Shown here in pieces: positions 11,121-19,691 of a stretch of 64,000 nucleotides of DNA. The stretch is from Devosia sp. 66-22 (GTDB taxonomy: Bacteria; Pseudomonadota; Alphaproteobacteria; Rhizobiales; Devosiaceae). The stretch is taken from positions 173,054 to 237,053 of the forward strand of contig MKUZ01000006.1 of assembly GCA_001899065.1 (NCBI GenBank). Direction: 5' to 3'. Position 1 is the stretch's first letter. Every line of letters begins with the position of its first letter. The notes beneath the pieces are model-generated. The model saw nothing but the letters and a program-made list of their open reading frames with translations, was not told where the DNA came from and did not search any database. Made by a program: the position numbers and the translations under genes.

Positions 11121-12491
11121 TTACTCCGCCGCGATCTTGGTCCCGACCCGGGCCCATGCCGGCAACCACTCGTCGTGCACGGCCAGCAGATCGTCGACCA
11201 GCGCCCAGATCTGGTCGAGGTCGAGCTCGGCGCCGGTGTGGGGGTCCATCATTGCGGCGTGGTAGATGTGTTCGCGGTTCTCGGTCAGCAGTGCCTGGAC
11301 CGTCAGTTCCTGCACGTTGATGTTGGTGCGGATCAGCGCGGTGAGCTGCGGCGGCAGCGCGCCGACATAGGTCGGCTGGATGCCGTTGTGATCGACGAGA
11401 CACGGCACCTCCACGGCGCAGCCATCGGGCAGCGAGGTGATCAGCCCATCGTTGCGCACATTGCCGTAGATGACGCTCGGCTGGCCGGTCCAGCGCGAGT
11501 TCATGATCTCGGAGGCATACTCATGGCTCTCCCGGATCTCGACGGTGTTCGCGGTCTTGTAGCGCTCCGCCTCTTCCTTCCAGCGTGCGATCTGTTCGAT
11601 GCAGCGCTTGGGATACTCATCGAGCGGGATCGAGAATTTCTCGATCAGGTCCTCGCGGCCTTCCTTGATGAACCACGGCACATACTCGGCAAAGTGCTCG
11701 CTGCTCTCGGTGACGAAGTAGCCGAGCCGCGTCAGCATCTCGTAGCGCACCGTGTTGTTCTGGCGGCTGTTCCAGTGGCTGGGCTTGGGCGCCTTGCCGC
11801 TGCGATAGGCGGCGACGAGGTCTGGGTAGAGATTGCGGTAGGTGCCGTCGGGCAGGCGCTGCTCGAAGTTGAGGTAGAACGCCATGTGGTTGATGCCGGC
11901 CGCGCGATAGCGCAGCGTCGCCGGATCGATCTCGAGGTCGCGCGCCAGCTCATAGGCGGTACCCTGCACCGAATGGCAAAGGCCGACCTGCCTGATGGTA
12001 GGGTACTTCGCGGCGATGGCCCAGGTGTTGATCGCCATCGGGTTGACATATTGCAGCATGATCGCCTCGGGACACACTGCGAGCATGTCCTCGCAGATGC
12101 TCCACAAATGCGGCACCGTGCGGATGCCGCGCATGATGCCGCCGATGCCGAGCGTATCGGCGATCGTCTGGCGCAGGCCGAACCTCTTGGGCACCTCGAA
12201 GTCGGTGATGGTGCAGGGGTCGTAGCCGCCGATCTGGAAGCAGACGACGACAAAGTCCGCGCCCTCCAGCGCACGGCGCTGGTCGGCGAAGGTCTCGATC
12301 GTCGCCTTGGTGCCCAGCGTCTGGACCAGCTTGCCGGCGATGACGGCGCTCTCCTCGAGCCGCTGCGGGTTGATGTCCATCAGCGCGATCCGCGCATCGG
12401 CCAATGCCGGCCGCTGCAGCACGTCACCGACGATGTTCTTCATGAACACGGTCGAGCCGGCGCCGATGAAGGTGATCTTGGGGTTGGGCAT
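11121..12491 (-). CDS. Glycoside hydrolase family 4, alpha-galactosidase-like
   Basis: About 456 residues, close to the 451 of MelA. GH4 enzymes use NAD+ and a divalent metal to cleave glycosides by an oxidation/elimination/reduction cycle in the cytoplasm. Visible marks are the Rossmann GAGS motif near residues 10-14 and the metal-ligand segment CHSVQGT (Cys at about 172). A second conserved His lies in the following INHMAF segment. The gene begins at ATG 12491; an in-frame GTG lies two codons upstream and neither has a close ribosome site. It is divergent from a galactose-1-dehydrogenase-like gene, which supports galactoside over glucoside specificity, although alpha-glucosidases share this family. 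Confidence 0.82.
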   Translation of the reverse strand: MPNPKITFIGAGSTVFMKNIVGDVLQRPALADARIALMDINPQRLEESAVIAGKLVQTLGTKATIETFADQRRALEGADFVVVCFQIGGYDPCTITDFEVPKRFGLRQTIADTLGIGGIMRGIRTVPHLWSICEDMLAVCPEAIMLQYVNPMAINTWAIAAKYPTIRQVGLCHSVQGTAYELARDLEIDPATLRYRAAGINHMAFYLNFEQRLPDGTYRNLYPDLVAAYRSGKAPKPSHWNSRQNNTVRYEMLTRLGYFVTESSEHFAEYVPWFIKEGREDLIEKFSIPLDEYPKRCIEQIARWKEEAERYKTANTVEIRESHEYASEIMNSRWTGQPSVIYGNVRNDGLITSLPDGCAVEVPCLVDHNGIQPTYVGALPPQLTALIRTNINVQELTVQALLTENREHIYHAAMMDPHTGAELDLDQIWALVDDLLAVHDEWLPAWARVGTKIAAE

Positions 12492-12612
12492 TGTCACTGG
12501 CGCCGCCGGCGCCCTCCTCGAAAAGCTGGCGCGAAGCTAGCTCCGCGGCCCGCCAAAACAAGCCGCTGGTCTAAAGCAATTCTTCCGGTTTCTAAAGTTC
12601 CCTGCATGCGGC

Positions 12613-12660
12613 AACGGCTGTCTGACAGTTTCCCGCGCGCCCTTTCAAATGACAGCCGTT
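12613..12660. promoter_or_regulatory. Inverted repeat in the divergent GH4/galactose dehydrogenase control region
   Basis: AACGGCTGTC at 12613-12622 is a perfect reverse complement of GACAGCCGTT at 12651-12660, with 28 bases between. The left arm is itself nested in CTGTCTGACAG (12618-12628), an 11-base palindrome. Regulator unknown; it could be an operator pair or a leader stem for the rightward gene. Confidence 0.45.
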
Positions 12661-12697
12661 TCGTCTTAAGTGCCGCCGCCAAGCGCGGAGGTACACT

Positions 12698-13636
12698 TTG
12701 GCCAAGCACAAGATCGCCGTCATCGGGGTGGGCAAGATCGCCGTCGACCAGCACCTGCCGGTGATCGACAAGAGCCGCGATTTCGAGGTCGCGGCCACGG
12801 TGTCGGGCCGCGGCGTGCAGCATCGCGACCTGCCGGTGTTCAAGACCGCCGCCGAGCTCTATACGGCGATGCCCGAGGTCAAGCTCGTCGCCATCTGTAC
12901 GCCGCCCGGCGTGCGCCACGCCTATGTGCGCGAGGCGATCGATGCGGGCAAGCATGTGCTGATGGAAAAGCCGCCGACCCCGACCATCAGCGAGCTCGAC
13001 GACCTCGTCGCCTACGCCAAGAAGAAGAAGCGAATCCTGTTCCAGACCTGGCACAGCCGCTACAACGAGGCGGTCGACGCCACGCGCAAAATCCTCAAGA
13101 AGAACGGCCTCCGCACGGCGCGCATCGACTGGCGCGAAAGCGTGCGCAAATGGCATCCAGGGCAGGACTGGGTGTGGGAGCCCGGCGGCTTCGGCGTGTG
13201 CGACCCCGGTATCAATGCCCTGTCGATCTTTACCAAGGTCGTACCCTTCCCCGTCTTTGTCGAAAAGGCGCACCTCAAATTTCCGGCCAACCGGCAGACG
13301 CCCGTCGATGTCGAGATCGTCTTCAAGTCGGGCGAAGCGCATCAGCCGCAGATGAGCGCCGGCTTCAACTGGCTCGAGGAGTCGGGCGAGATCTGGACCA
13401 TCCGCTTCGAGACGCTCAAGGGCGACGAACTCAAGCTCGAAAAGGGCGGCACGGTGCTGCGCATCAACGGCAACGTGACCATCGAGAACCCGTCCGAGGA
13501 GTACGAGCAGATCTACGCGCACTTCGCCAAGCTGCTCAGGAAGGGCAAGTCCGAGGTCAGCGACGCTCCCCTGCGGCTCGTCGCCGACGCGTTCCTGCTC
13601 GGTGCGCGGGAGAATGTCGAGGAGTTCCATTGGTAG
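12698..13636 (+). CDS. Gfo/Idh/MocA family dehydrogenase, galactose 1-dehydrogenase-like
   Basis: A 312-residue NAD(P)-dependent sugar dehydrogenase. The N-terminal Rossmann motif GVGKIA is near residues 9-14 and the EKP catalytic-lysine motif near 96. The C-terminal half has the segment GGFGVCDPGINALSI, which I associate with galactose 1-dehydrogenases of the De Ley-Doudoroff pathway. Start is TTG at 12698: a perfect GGAGG (12687-12691) sits six bases upstream. The likely reaction is D-galactose to D-galactonolactone, which would oxidise galactose released by the divergent GH4 enzyme. L-arabinose or fucose could also be substrates. Confidence 0.75.
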   Translation: MAKHKIAVIGVGKIAVDQHLPVIDKSRDFEVAATVSGRGVQHRDLPVFKTAAELYTAMPEVKLVAICTPPGVRHAYVREAIDAGKHVLMEKPPTPTISELDDLVAYAKKKKRILFQTWHSRYNEAVDATRKILKKNGLRTARIDWRESVRKWHPGQDWVWEPGGFGVCDPGINALSIFTKVVPFPVFVEKAHLKFPANRQTPVDVEIVFKSGEAHQPQMSAGFNWLEESGEIWTIRFETLKGDELKLEKGGTVLRINGNVTIENPSEEYEQIYAHFAKLLRKGKSEVSDAPLRLVADAFLLGARENVEEFHW

Positions 13637-13654
13637 GCGCGGCGCTCCGCGCCT
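13635..13654. terminator. Stem-loop overlapping the end of the galactose dehydrogenase gene
   Basis: AGGCGCGG (13635-13642) pairs perfectly with CCGCGCCT (13647-13654) around a four-base loop. The stem begins inside the TAG stop codon and lies between convergent genes. There is no U-tract. Confidence 0.5.
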
Positions 13655-13698
13655 AACCAGGCCACACCCGCGGCGGCGGCCGCGCTAGTGACGTCCGC

Positions 13699-15720
13699 TC
13701 ACCCCTCCAGCCACTTCACCTGCTCCCTGCTCAGCTCAATGCCCGTCGCCTCGATCGAGTTCTCGAGCTCGCCGATCGAGCGCGGGCCGATCAGCGGGAC
13801 GACTTCGAGCGTGTGGTTGAGCACATAGGCGAGCGCTATCTGGATCGGTGTTTTACCGAGCTCGGCCGCGAGCTTCACGGCGCGATCGCGGCGCTTGAAG
13901 TTCCTGGGGCTGTACCAGGAGTTGACAATCTCCTCATTGTCGAACTTGTCGCGGCCGGCGGCGTCGGTGAAGAAGCCACGCGCCTGGCTCGACCAGGAGA
14001 ACACCGGCATCTTCCGGCGCTTGAGCCAGGCCTTCCATTCGTCGTCGGAGGCGGCGACGCAACCGGCCCAGACCGGGTTCACCATCTCGGCCAGCGCGAA
14101 ATTGTTGGACAGCGCATTGGGCGCCATCAGTCCGTGCTTGCCGGCATATTTGATGGCGGCGTCCATGCGGGCGCGGCTCCAGTTCGAACCGCCGAACGCG
14201 TCCTTGATGCGCCCGGCCTTCACCTCGGCATTGAGCGCGTCGACGAACTCGCCGACCGGCACCTCTTCGTTGTCGCGGTGCATGAAATAGATATCGACAT
14301 GGTCGGTCTGCAGGCGGTCGAGCGACTCGCTCAACTGCCTGCCGATCTGGTCGGGGTAGTTGAGCGGCGTGTGGATGCCCTTACCGATCAGGATGTAAGA
14401 GTCGCGTTTCACGCCGCGGCTCTTCTGCCACTGACCGAAGAACTTCTCGCTGCGGCCCGCGCCATAGGCCCAAGCCGTGTCGAACAGATTGCCGCCGCGC
14501 TCGTAGAACGCATCGAGCAGGATGGAAGCGCCGCCGAAGCTGGGGAAGTACTCAAAGCCCATCGCGACTTTCGACGTCGGCTGGCTGATGCCGGTGATCT
14601 GCCGCTTGCCGAGCGCGCCGGCCCTGGGCGCCTTGAGCTTATCGCCGCGAATGGTGGTGCCGCCGCGCTTTGGCGCCTTCTCGATGTTGAATTCGAGCCC
14701 GGCGTCGGCGCGCCATTTGTCGAGCGTCCTGAGGTTGCCCAGCGTGTCGGCCCAGCTCATGCCCGGTGCATCGAACTGCTGCCGGCCGGCATGGATTGCG
14801 GCGGCCGCGGCGTCCGCCTCATAGGCATAGAGGGGCTTGCCCTTCTTGCCGCCATGGGTCTGCTTCTTCCCGTCGCGCAGGATCACGTCGAACGTGCCCG
14901 GCGAGCCGTCACGCGGACCGCTCACGAACCAGAAGTCCTTGACCTCGATGCGACCCAGCGTGCCGATGATGCGCAGCACATTGTCCTGCTGCACGGAAAC
15001 CGAGCAACTGATCTCGGCGATGATCTCGTTGGGGAATTTCAGCACGGCCGAGGCCCATTCATCGGTGCCTTCGAGGCCGAGATGCGCCACGCCCAGCGTC
15101 TTGACCGGATCGAGGAAGGGCTTGCCCGCCGCCGCGCCGGCGATCAGGCGCGAGATCGAGGTGACGTAGCAACCCACATCGAGGATGCCGCCGCCGGCGA
15201 GGTCGTTCTTGTAGAGCCGGTGCTCGGGCATGAAGCCCGGCATGGCGAAGCCGAAGCTGGTCTTGATCAGGCGCACCTCGCCGATGACGCCCGACGTCAC
15301 GACGTCGATCAGGAGCTGCGTCTGCGGATGGAGGCGGTACATGAAGGCCTCGCCCATGAAGGTGCCGGCCTTCTTCGCCGCGTCGAACATCGCTTCGGCC
15401 TGGAAGGCCGTAAGCCCCAGCGGCTTTTCGATCAGCGCATGCTTGCCGGCCTCCGCGGCCTTGATGCCCCATTCGGCGTGGCCGGGGTGGGGCGTTGCGA
15501 TGTAGACAGCGTCCACCTCGGGGTCGGCGAGCAGCGCTTCGTAGCTGCCGTGAATGCGCGCGCCGGGGAAGTCGGTCTTGAGCGACGCCTTAGTGGGGTT
15601 GCGCGAGCCGATGGCGACCAGGTCGCCGCTGTCGGTGCCGTTGAGGCCGAGGAGGAACGCCTTGGCAATTCCGCCCGCGCCAATGATGCCCCAGCGGATG
15701 GGTTTGTTCTTGCTCGCCAC
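13699..15720 (-). CDS. Gfo/Idh/MocA oxidoreductase fused to an aldo/keto reductase
   Basis: One 673-residue chain with two complete oxidoreductase modules. Residues 1-345 form a Gfo/Idh/MocA dehydrogenase with GAGGIA at 14-19 and EKP at 98-100. Residues from about 365 form an aldo/keto reductase whose catalytic tetrad can be read as D414, Y419, K447 and H481. A Lys/Arg/Gly-rich linker joins them. The start is taken at GTG 15720, ten bases after a GGGAGG; a GTG six codons earlier has no ribosome site. Both modules would act on sugars or sugar-derived carbonyls with NAD(P)H, so the chain may run an internal oxidation/reduction relay. No frameshift was found that would separate the modules. Confidence 0.85.
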   Translation of the reverse strand: MASKNKPIRWGIIGAGGIAKAFLLGLNGTDSGDLVAIGSRNPTKASLKTDFPGARIHGSYEALLADPEVDAVYIATPHPGHAEWGIKAAEAGKHALIEKPLGLTAFQAEAMFDAAKKAGTFMGEAFMYRLHPQTQLLIDVVTSGVIGEVRLIKTSFGFAMPGFMPEHRLYKNDLAGGGILDVGCYVTSISRLIAGAAAGKPFLDPVKTLGVAHLGLEGTDEWASAVLKFPNEIIAEISCSVSVQQDNVLRIIGTLGRIEVKDFWFVSGPRDGSPGTFDVILRDGKKQTHGGKKGKPLYAYEADAAAAAIHAGRQQFDAPGMSWADTLGNLRTLDKWRADAGLEFNIEKAPKRGGTTIRGDKLKAPRAGALGKRQITGISQPTSKVAMGFEYFPSFGGASILLDAFYERGGNLFDTAWAYGAGRSEKFFGQWQKSRGVKRDSYILIGKGIHTPLNYPDQIGRQLSESLDRLQTDHVDIYFMHRDNEEVPVGEFVDALNAEVKAGRIKDAFGGSNWSRARMDAAIKYAGKHGLMAPNALSNNFALAEMVNPVWAGCVAASDDEWKAWLKRRKMPVFSWSSQARGFFTDAAGRDKFDNEEIVNSWYSPRNFKRRDRAVKLAAELGKTPIQIALAYVLNHTLEVVPLIGPRSIGELENSIEATGIELSREQVKWLEG

Positions 15721-15755
15721 TTGTCTGATGCCTCCCACGCCCGGACTCAGCCGGG

Positions 15756-15767
15756 GTAAATATTTAC
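15756..15767. promoter_or_regulatory. 12-base perfect palindrome upstream of the oxidoreductase fusion
   Basis: GTAAATATTTAC is self-complementary and A/T-rich in a very GC-rich region. It lies 36-47 bases upstream of the chosen GTG start of the fusion gene. It could be an operator or overlap the -10 region. No regulator can be assigned. Confidence 0.4.
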
Positions 15768-15792
15768 TAACGTGGATTAGTCCAAACGGCGA

Positions 15793-15818
15793 GGCCGCAC
15801 AATCGCCGTACTGCGGCC
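15793..15818. terminator. Stem-loop after the TIM-barrel/FGE gene
   Basis: GGCCGCA (15793-15799) pairs with TGCGGCC (15812-15818). A competing stem, CGGCGA (15787-15792) with TCGCCG (15803-15808), overlaps it. Both lie just past the stop codon at 15824 on the minus strand. This is a likely transcript end for the ten-gene minus-strand block. Confidence 0.45.
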
Positions 15819-15823
15819 GGCGC

Positions 15824-17749
15824 TCACAAATCCACCGCGCAGCGGAAACCTATCAGACCGGATCGGTTCAATCCGGCGCCGCATTGCAGCAGCTTCACCG
15901 AGCGCGAGGGCGGCATCGGCCCGCTCTCGACATACCAGTCGGAGGGCGCCGCCAGCGGCGCACAGCCGCCCTTGAGGATGTGAAAGCGCGAACGCCCGTC
16001 GACATGTTCGCTCTCGGTGAGGTTCCACACCAGCGGGTCCGACCGTTCGAGCAGCCCGCGCTCCGCCGCGATCTGCCATTCGTCCTCGGTCGGCAGCCGA
16101 AGGCCGGCCCACGCCGCATAGGCCCGCGCGTCGGCCAGCTCGACATAAGTCACCGGCCCCGTCACCGCGAGCGCAAAGCGCTCCGTGCGGGCCGGGCTGT
16201 AGCCGGTCTCGCGCAGGAAGCGATGGAAGTCTTCCGCCGTGACCTCATGCACCCCGATGGCGAAGCGCCGCGCCGGCACATGGCGCGTCATCGTCGCCAT
16301 CGCATGCAGGCGCGGCGGCAGCGGCTTCCATTCGTCGACGAACGGCGCCTCGCCATAGAGGCCCGTCTCGCGCAGGCGGTGCGTCACCTCGAGATCGCCG
16401 CCGGGCCAATCCACCGCGACCATGCCGGCGGGGACGGCGGAATGACGCACGATGGGTGCGGGAATGCGGATCGCGGGGCGGGCGGCAAAGGTGGAGGCCA
16501 GGGCCCCCTCATCCGCCCTATCGGGCACCTTCTCCCCCAGGGGGAGACGGGCAGGCACCGCAATGCCTGGGTGTCGGCCGGATGAGGGGGCCTTTGCTAC
16601 AGCAGCTATTGCGCCTGCGCGCAGCACACCCGAAGCCGGACCGCCGCTCACCAGGTCGACCAGCCCCTCGCCTTCGATCCAGGGACCGTCATAGTCACCA
16701 CCGCGGTTGACCAATGTCCACAACGGCACACCGTCATGCACCCATTTGCTCGCGACGAGCTGCGGCGCGGCGGTCTGGGCCAGCGGCGTCCAGTCTTCGC
16801 TCGTGAACCATGGCGCACGCGAGCGATAGACCGCCGACATCGCCCGGAGCGTCGCCTTGTCGCGCGGCGACCAGCCGACCCAGACGCCGAACACCACCTC
16901 CCACACCAGCACGCCCGTGCCGTTGAGCCAGGCCGAGTGCAGCTCGTCGAGATGCTCATGGTTCCAGCGACGGATGTGGTGCAGCTCGTGCCGACGCTCG
17001 AGCCATTTGGTGCGCAACACACCGGGCGTCGCACTGTCAGCGAACCACTGGGCCCAGCTCATGGTCTGCGCCGCGACCCTGGGCAGCGGTACCTTGCTCT
17101 CCCCCTCGAGCGTCAGCGCCGGGTCGATCGCGTCGAGCGCAGCGCGCAGCGCGCCGCTTGCTTCTTTGGAGGAGTCGAGGAACACGCCGTCGACACCGAG
17201 CTTGCTGACGAGCCCGATCACCGTATCGATCGCCTCGGCGCCGCTGCCCGTCTCCCATGGATAGTAGCTCAGATAGACGCGCACGCCGCGCGCCTGGAAC
17301 TGCGCCACGACCGCGGGCAGCTCCGCGACATCCTCGAAATAGGCGAAGTGGTTGCGCGCGTCGATGCCGAGGACTGGATAGGCGTTCCACAGAGTGATGC
17401 CGTCGAAGAGGCCAAAGTCGCGCTCCGCCGCGTCGAGATAGCGGTCGACGGTGAACACACCCCGCTCGTGGTCGTAGAGCAGCTCGTCCCACAGCCAGGC
17501 GACATTCATCACCCGCGCCGAGGGGTTCGTGCCGCGATAGCGCGCATCGTCATAGCCGACCTTGGCACGCGCCTCGCTGCGCCAGCGCGTCAGCGCCGCG
17601 CGCCAGGCCGGCCAGTCGGCGGGATCGTCGGGCACGGCGAAGATCTTGGCTTCGTCGAGCACGCTCAAATCGGCGTCCGGCGCGAGCGGCACAATTGTCG
17701 GCCGGTCGATGGGCCGCGGGACGTAGGGATTGAACCCGAGAGAGGGCAT
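15824..17749 (-). CDS. TIM-barrel glycosidase-like domain fused to a formylglycine-generating-enzyme-fold domain
   Basis: A 641-residue protein without an evident signal peptide. Residues about 70-380 look like a glycoside-hydrolase-type barrel, with acidic residues at strand ends such as GVFLDSS and LTLEGE. Residues about 490-641 match the FGE-sulfatase/SUMF1 fold, with RLPTEDEW near the middle and a closing GFRCAVDL. No FGE active-site cysteine pair is obvious, so the domain may bind a ligand rather than oxidise cysteine. Residues about 386-416 are encoded by a palindromic repeat (16502-16592) and read as a foreign linker. The ATG overlaps the upstream stop by one base (TGATG). Catalytic function is unknown. 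Confidence 0.68.
   Translation of the reverse strand: MPSLGFNPYVPRPIDRPTIVPLAPDADLSVLDEAKIFAVPDDPADWPAWRAALTRWRSEARAKVGYDDARYRGTNPSARVMNVAWLWDELLYDHERGVFTVDRYLDAAERDFGLFDGITLWNAYPVLGIDARNHFAYFEDVAELPAVVAQFQARGVRVYLSYYPWETGSGAEAIDTVIGLVSKLGVDGVFLDSSKEASGALRAALDAIDPALTLEGESKVPLPRVAAQTMSWAQWFADSATPGVLRTKWLERRHELHHIRRWNHEHLDELHSAWLNGTGVLVWEVVFGVWVGWSPRDKATLRAMSAVYRSRAPWFTSEDWTPLAQTAAPQLVASKWVHDGVPLWTLVNRGGDYDGPWIEGEGLVDLVSGGPASGVLRAGAIAAVAKAPSSGRHPGIAVPARLPLGEKVPDRADEGALASTFAARPAIRIPAPIVRHSAVPAGMVAVDWPGGDLEVTHRLRETGLYGEAPFVDEWKPLPPRLHAMATMTRHVPARRFAIGVHEVTAEDFHRFLRETGYSPARTERFALAVTGPVTYVELADARAYAAWAGLRLPTEDEWQIAAERGLLERSDPLVWNLTESEHVDGRSRFHILKGGCAPLAAPSDWYVESGPMPPSRSVKLLQCGAGLNRSGLIGFRCAVDL
16502..16592. 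repeat. Palindromic repetitive element inserted in frame inside a coding sequence
   Basis: The ends are a perfect 14-base inverted repeat: GGCCCCCTCATCCG (16502-16515) and its complement (16579-16592). Inside are two more stems: TCTCCCCC/GGGGGAGA (16531-16547) and CAGGCA/TGCCTG (16552-16569). The core GGGCACCTTCTCCC (16523-16536) recurs on the other strand at 25576-25589. The element stays open in the host frame and encodes about 30 residues rich in Pro, Gly, Arg and Ala. Confidence 0.85.
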
Positions 17750-18525
17750 CAGAGACCGAGTATCCTGCGCGCCCGCACGATGATGGGGGCATCCACCATA
17801 CGGCCATCCACGGTGAAGGCGCCCGCCCCGCCCCTGGCCGCTTCAACCACCCGCTCGGCCCAGGCAATTTCCTGCGCGCTCGGCGCGAACGCCGCGTTGA
17901 GCAGCGGCACCACCGTCGGGTGCACGCAGGTTGCGCCGTCGAAGCCATGTTCGCGGGCTTCGCGGCCGGCGGCCTCGATCGCCGGCAGATCGGCATAGTC
18001 GGCCACCGAGCGCAGCAGACCGAAGCTCAATTTGCCTTCGGCCTTGGCCGCATAGTGCACCAGCAGCTTGGGCGTGCGCAGCACCTCGGGCGTCGGCGTC
18101 GCGCCCAGCTCGGTCGCGAGGTCCTCGCTGCCCACCAGCAGGCCCATCACGCCGGGATGCCGCGCGTAGTCCCGCGCATCGAGCACCGCACCGGGGCTCT
18201 CGAGCATGGCGATAGCCGGCAGCGCGAAGCTACCGAGCTCGCTGATCTCCGCCTTGGCCAGCACCAGCCCCGTGGCTCCGGCGCGTGCCGCCGCTGCGGC
18301 ATCGGCGCGTCGCCGCTCACCACTGTTGATGCGCACGAACACCTTGGCGCCGTTGCGCGACACGGCCGCGGCGGCGTCCGCCAAGGCATCTCGGGCCCGG
18401 TCCTTGTCGGCCTCGGGCACCGCATCCTCGAGGTCGAGGATGATCGCGTCCGCGCCGCGCTCGTGCGCCCTGGCGAGGAAGCGCTCCGCATGTGCGGGCA
18501 CATAGAGCAGCGAGCGCAGTCTCAC
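17749..18525 (-). CDS. HpcH/HpaI aldolase, citrate lyase beta subunit (CitE)-like
   Basis: A 258-residue TIM-barrel lyase. The N-terminus RSLLYVPAHAERFLARA and the metal-site segment ILDLEDAVPEADK are hallmarks of CitE and malyl-/citramalyl-CoA lyases. The Glu in IAMLESPGAV corresponds to the second acidic metal ligand, and VFVRIN supplies the conserved Arg. Stand-alone CitE-like proteins cleave beta-hydroxyacyl-CoA thioesters into acetyl-CoA plus a keto acid in the cytoplasm. The start is GTG within a GTGA overlap with the CoA-transferase stop, and the stop overlaps the next gene by one base. Adjacency to a class III CoA-transferase suggests that enzyme makes the CoA thioester it cleaves. 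Confidence 0.85.
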   Translation of the reverse strand: MRLRSLLYVPAHAERFLARAHERGADAIILDLEDAVPEADKDRARDALADAAAAVSRNGAKVFVRINSGERRRADAAAAARAGATGLVLAKAEISELGSFALPAIAMLESPGAVLDARDYARHPGVMGLLVGSEDLATELGATPTPEVLRTPKLLVHYAAKAEGKLSFGLLRSVADYADLPAIEAAGREAREHGFDGATCVHPTVVPLLNAAFAPSAQEIAWAERVVEAARGGAGAFTVDGRMVDAPIIVRARRILGL

Positions 18526-19691
18526 AGTCCGAGCTCCCTCAGGATTTCTGCATTGTGTTCACCCAGTGCCGGCGCCGGTCGCTGCCACACGCCCGGCGTG
18601 CTGCCCATGCGCGGCACGATGTTGTGCATCGGCAGCGCACCATAGTCGGCATCGTCGGCTTCGACGGTGACGCCGCGTTCGGTGAAATGCGGGTCGTCGG
18701 CTGCGTCGGCCGGCGAGAAGATCGGCCCGACGGTGGCGCCCGCCTCGCGCATGATCGCGAGCGCTTCGTCATGGTCGTGCTGGGCGAACCAGGCGCCCAC
18801 GGCCTCGTCGACCAGTTCGCGATGCTTCACCCGCTGCTCATTGGTGGCAAAGCGCGGATCGGCAAGCATGTCGCTCCGCCCGATCAGCTCGAAGATGCGC
18901 CTGGCGACCTGCGGCGTCGAGCCGGAGACGGCAAGGTACTTGCCATCGCGGGCGCGATACACGTTGCGCGGGCTCGACGTGTTGGAGGCGCTGCCCGAGC
19001 GCATCTTGGTCTTGCCCGTCACGCGATAGAGCGCCGCTTCCGGGCCGAGCACCGAGACGATGGGCTCGAGCAGGCTGAGGTCAATCACCTGCCCCCTGCT
19101 GAGCCCCTTTTCGCGCGCCAGCAGCGCCATGCTCACGGCATTGGCGCCATAGACGCCGGCGATCATGTCGGCCAGCGCCAGCGGCGGCAGCACCGGCTCG
19201 CGATCGGGGAAGCCGTTGCGATGCGCAAAGCCGCTCATCCCCTCGACGATCGAACCGAAGCCCGGCAGGTGCGCATAGGGTCCGGTCTGGCCGAAGCCCG
19301 AGATGCGCACGATGATCAGATCGGGATTGTCGGCGAGCAGCGTCTCAGGCGCGAGGCCCATCTGCTCGAGCGTTCCCGGTCGGAAATTCTCGATGAACAC
19401 GTCGGCCGTCCGGAGCAGCGCCTTCAGCGCCACCATGCCGGCGGCGTCGCGCAGGTTCAGCGCCAGCGACCGCTTGTTGCGGCCATAGACCTTCCAGAAC
19501 AGCGCATGCCCCTCGTCCTTCCATTGCCTGAGCGGATCGCCCTCGGGCGGCTCGACCTTGATGACATCGGCGCCGAAATCGCCGAGCTGCAGGCTGAGCA
19601 TATTACCGGCCACGAGCCGGCTGAGATCCACCACGCGAATACCGCGCAGCGGACCCTCAGACGTTGGATCGAAGTGGACAGCCTCAGGCAA
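18522..19691 (-). CDS. CaiB/BaiF (class III) CoA-transferase
   Basis: A 389-residue family III CoA-transferase. It opens with PLRGIRVVDLSRLVAG and continues with GADVIKVEPPEGDP, KRSLALNL and ENFRPGTLEQMG, the standard N-terminal blocks. The segment GQVIDLSLLEP (Asp near residue 204) aligns by eye with the active-site Asp region of the superfamily. It would move CoA between carboxylic acids in the cytoplasm. The start is TTG at 19691, giving an eight-base overlap with the upstream gene; no ATG is available at a sensible position. Its product is a plausible substrate for the downstream CitE-like lyase. Confidence 0.85.
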   Translation of the reverse strand: MPEAVHFDPTSEGPLRGIRVVDLSRLVAGNMLSLQLGDFGADVIKVEPPEGDPLRQWKDEGHALFWKVYGRNKRSLALNLRDAAGMVALKALLRTADVFIENFRPGTLEQMGLAPETLLADNPDLIIVRISGFGQTGPYAHLPGFGSIVEGMSGFAHRNGFPDREPVLPPLALADMIAGVYGANAVSMALLAREKGLSRGQVIDLSLLEPIVSVLGPEAALYRVTGKTKMRSGSASNTSSPRNVYRARDGKYLAVSGSTPQVARRIFELIGRSDMLADPRFATNEQRVKHRELVDEAVGAWFAQHDHDEALAIMREAGATVGPIFSPADAADDPHFTERGVTVEADDADYGALPMHNIVPRMGSTPGVWQRPAPALGEHNAEILRELGL

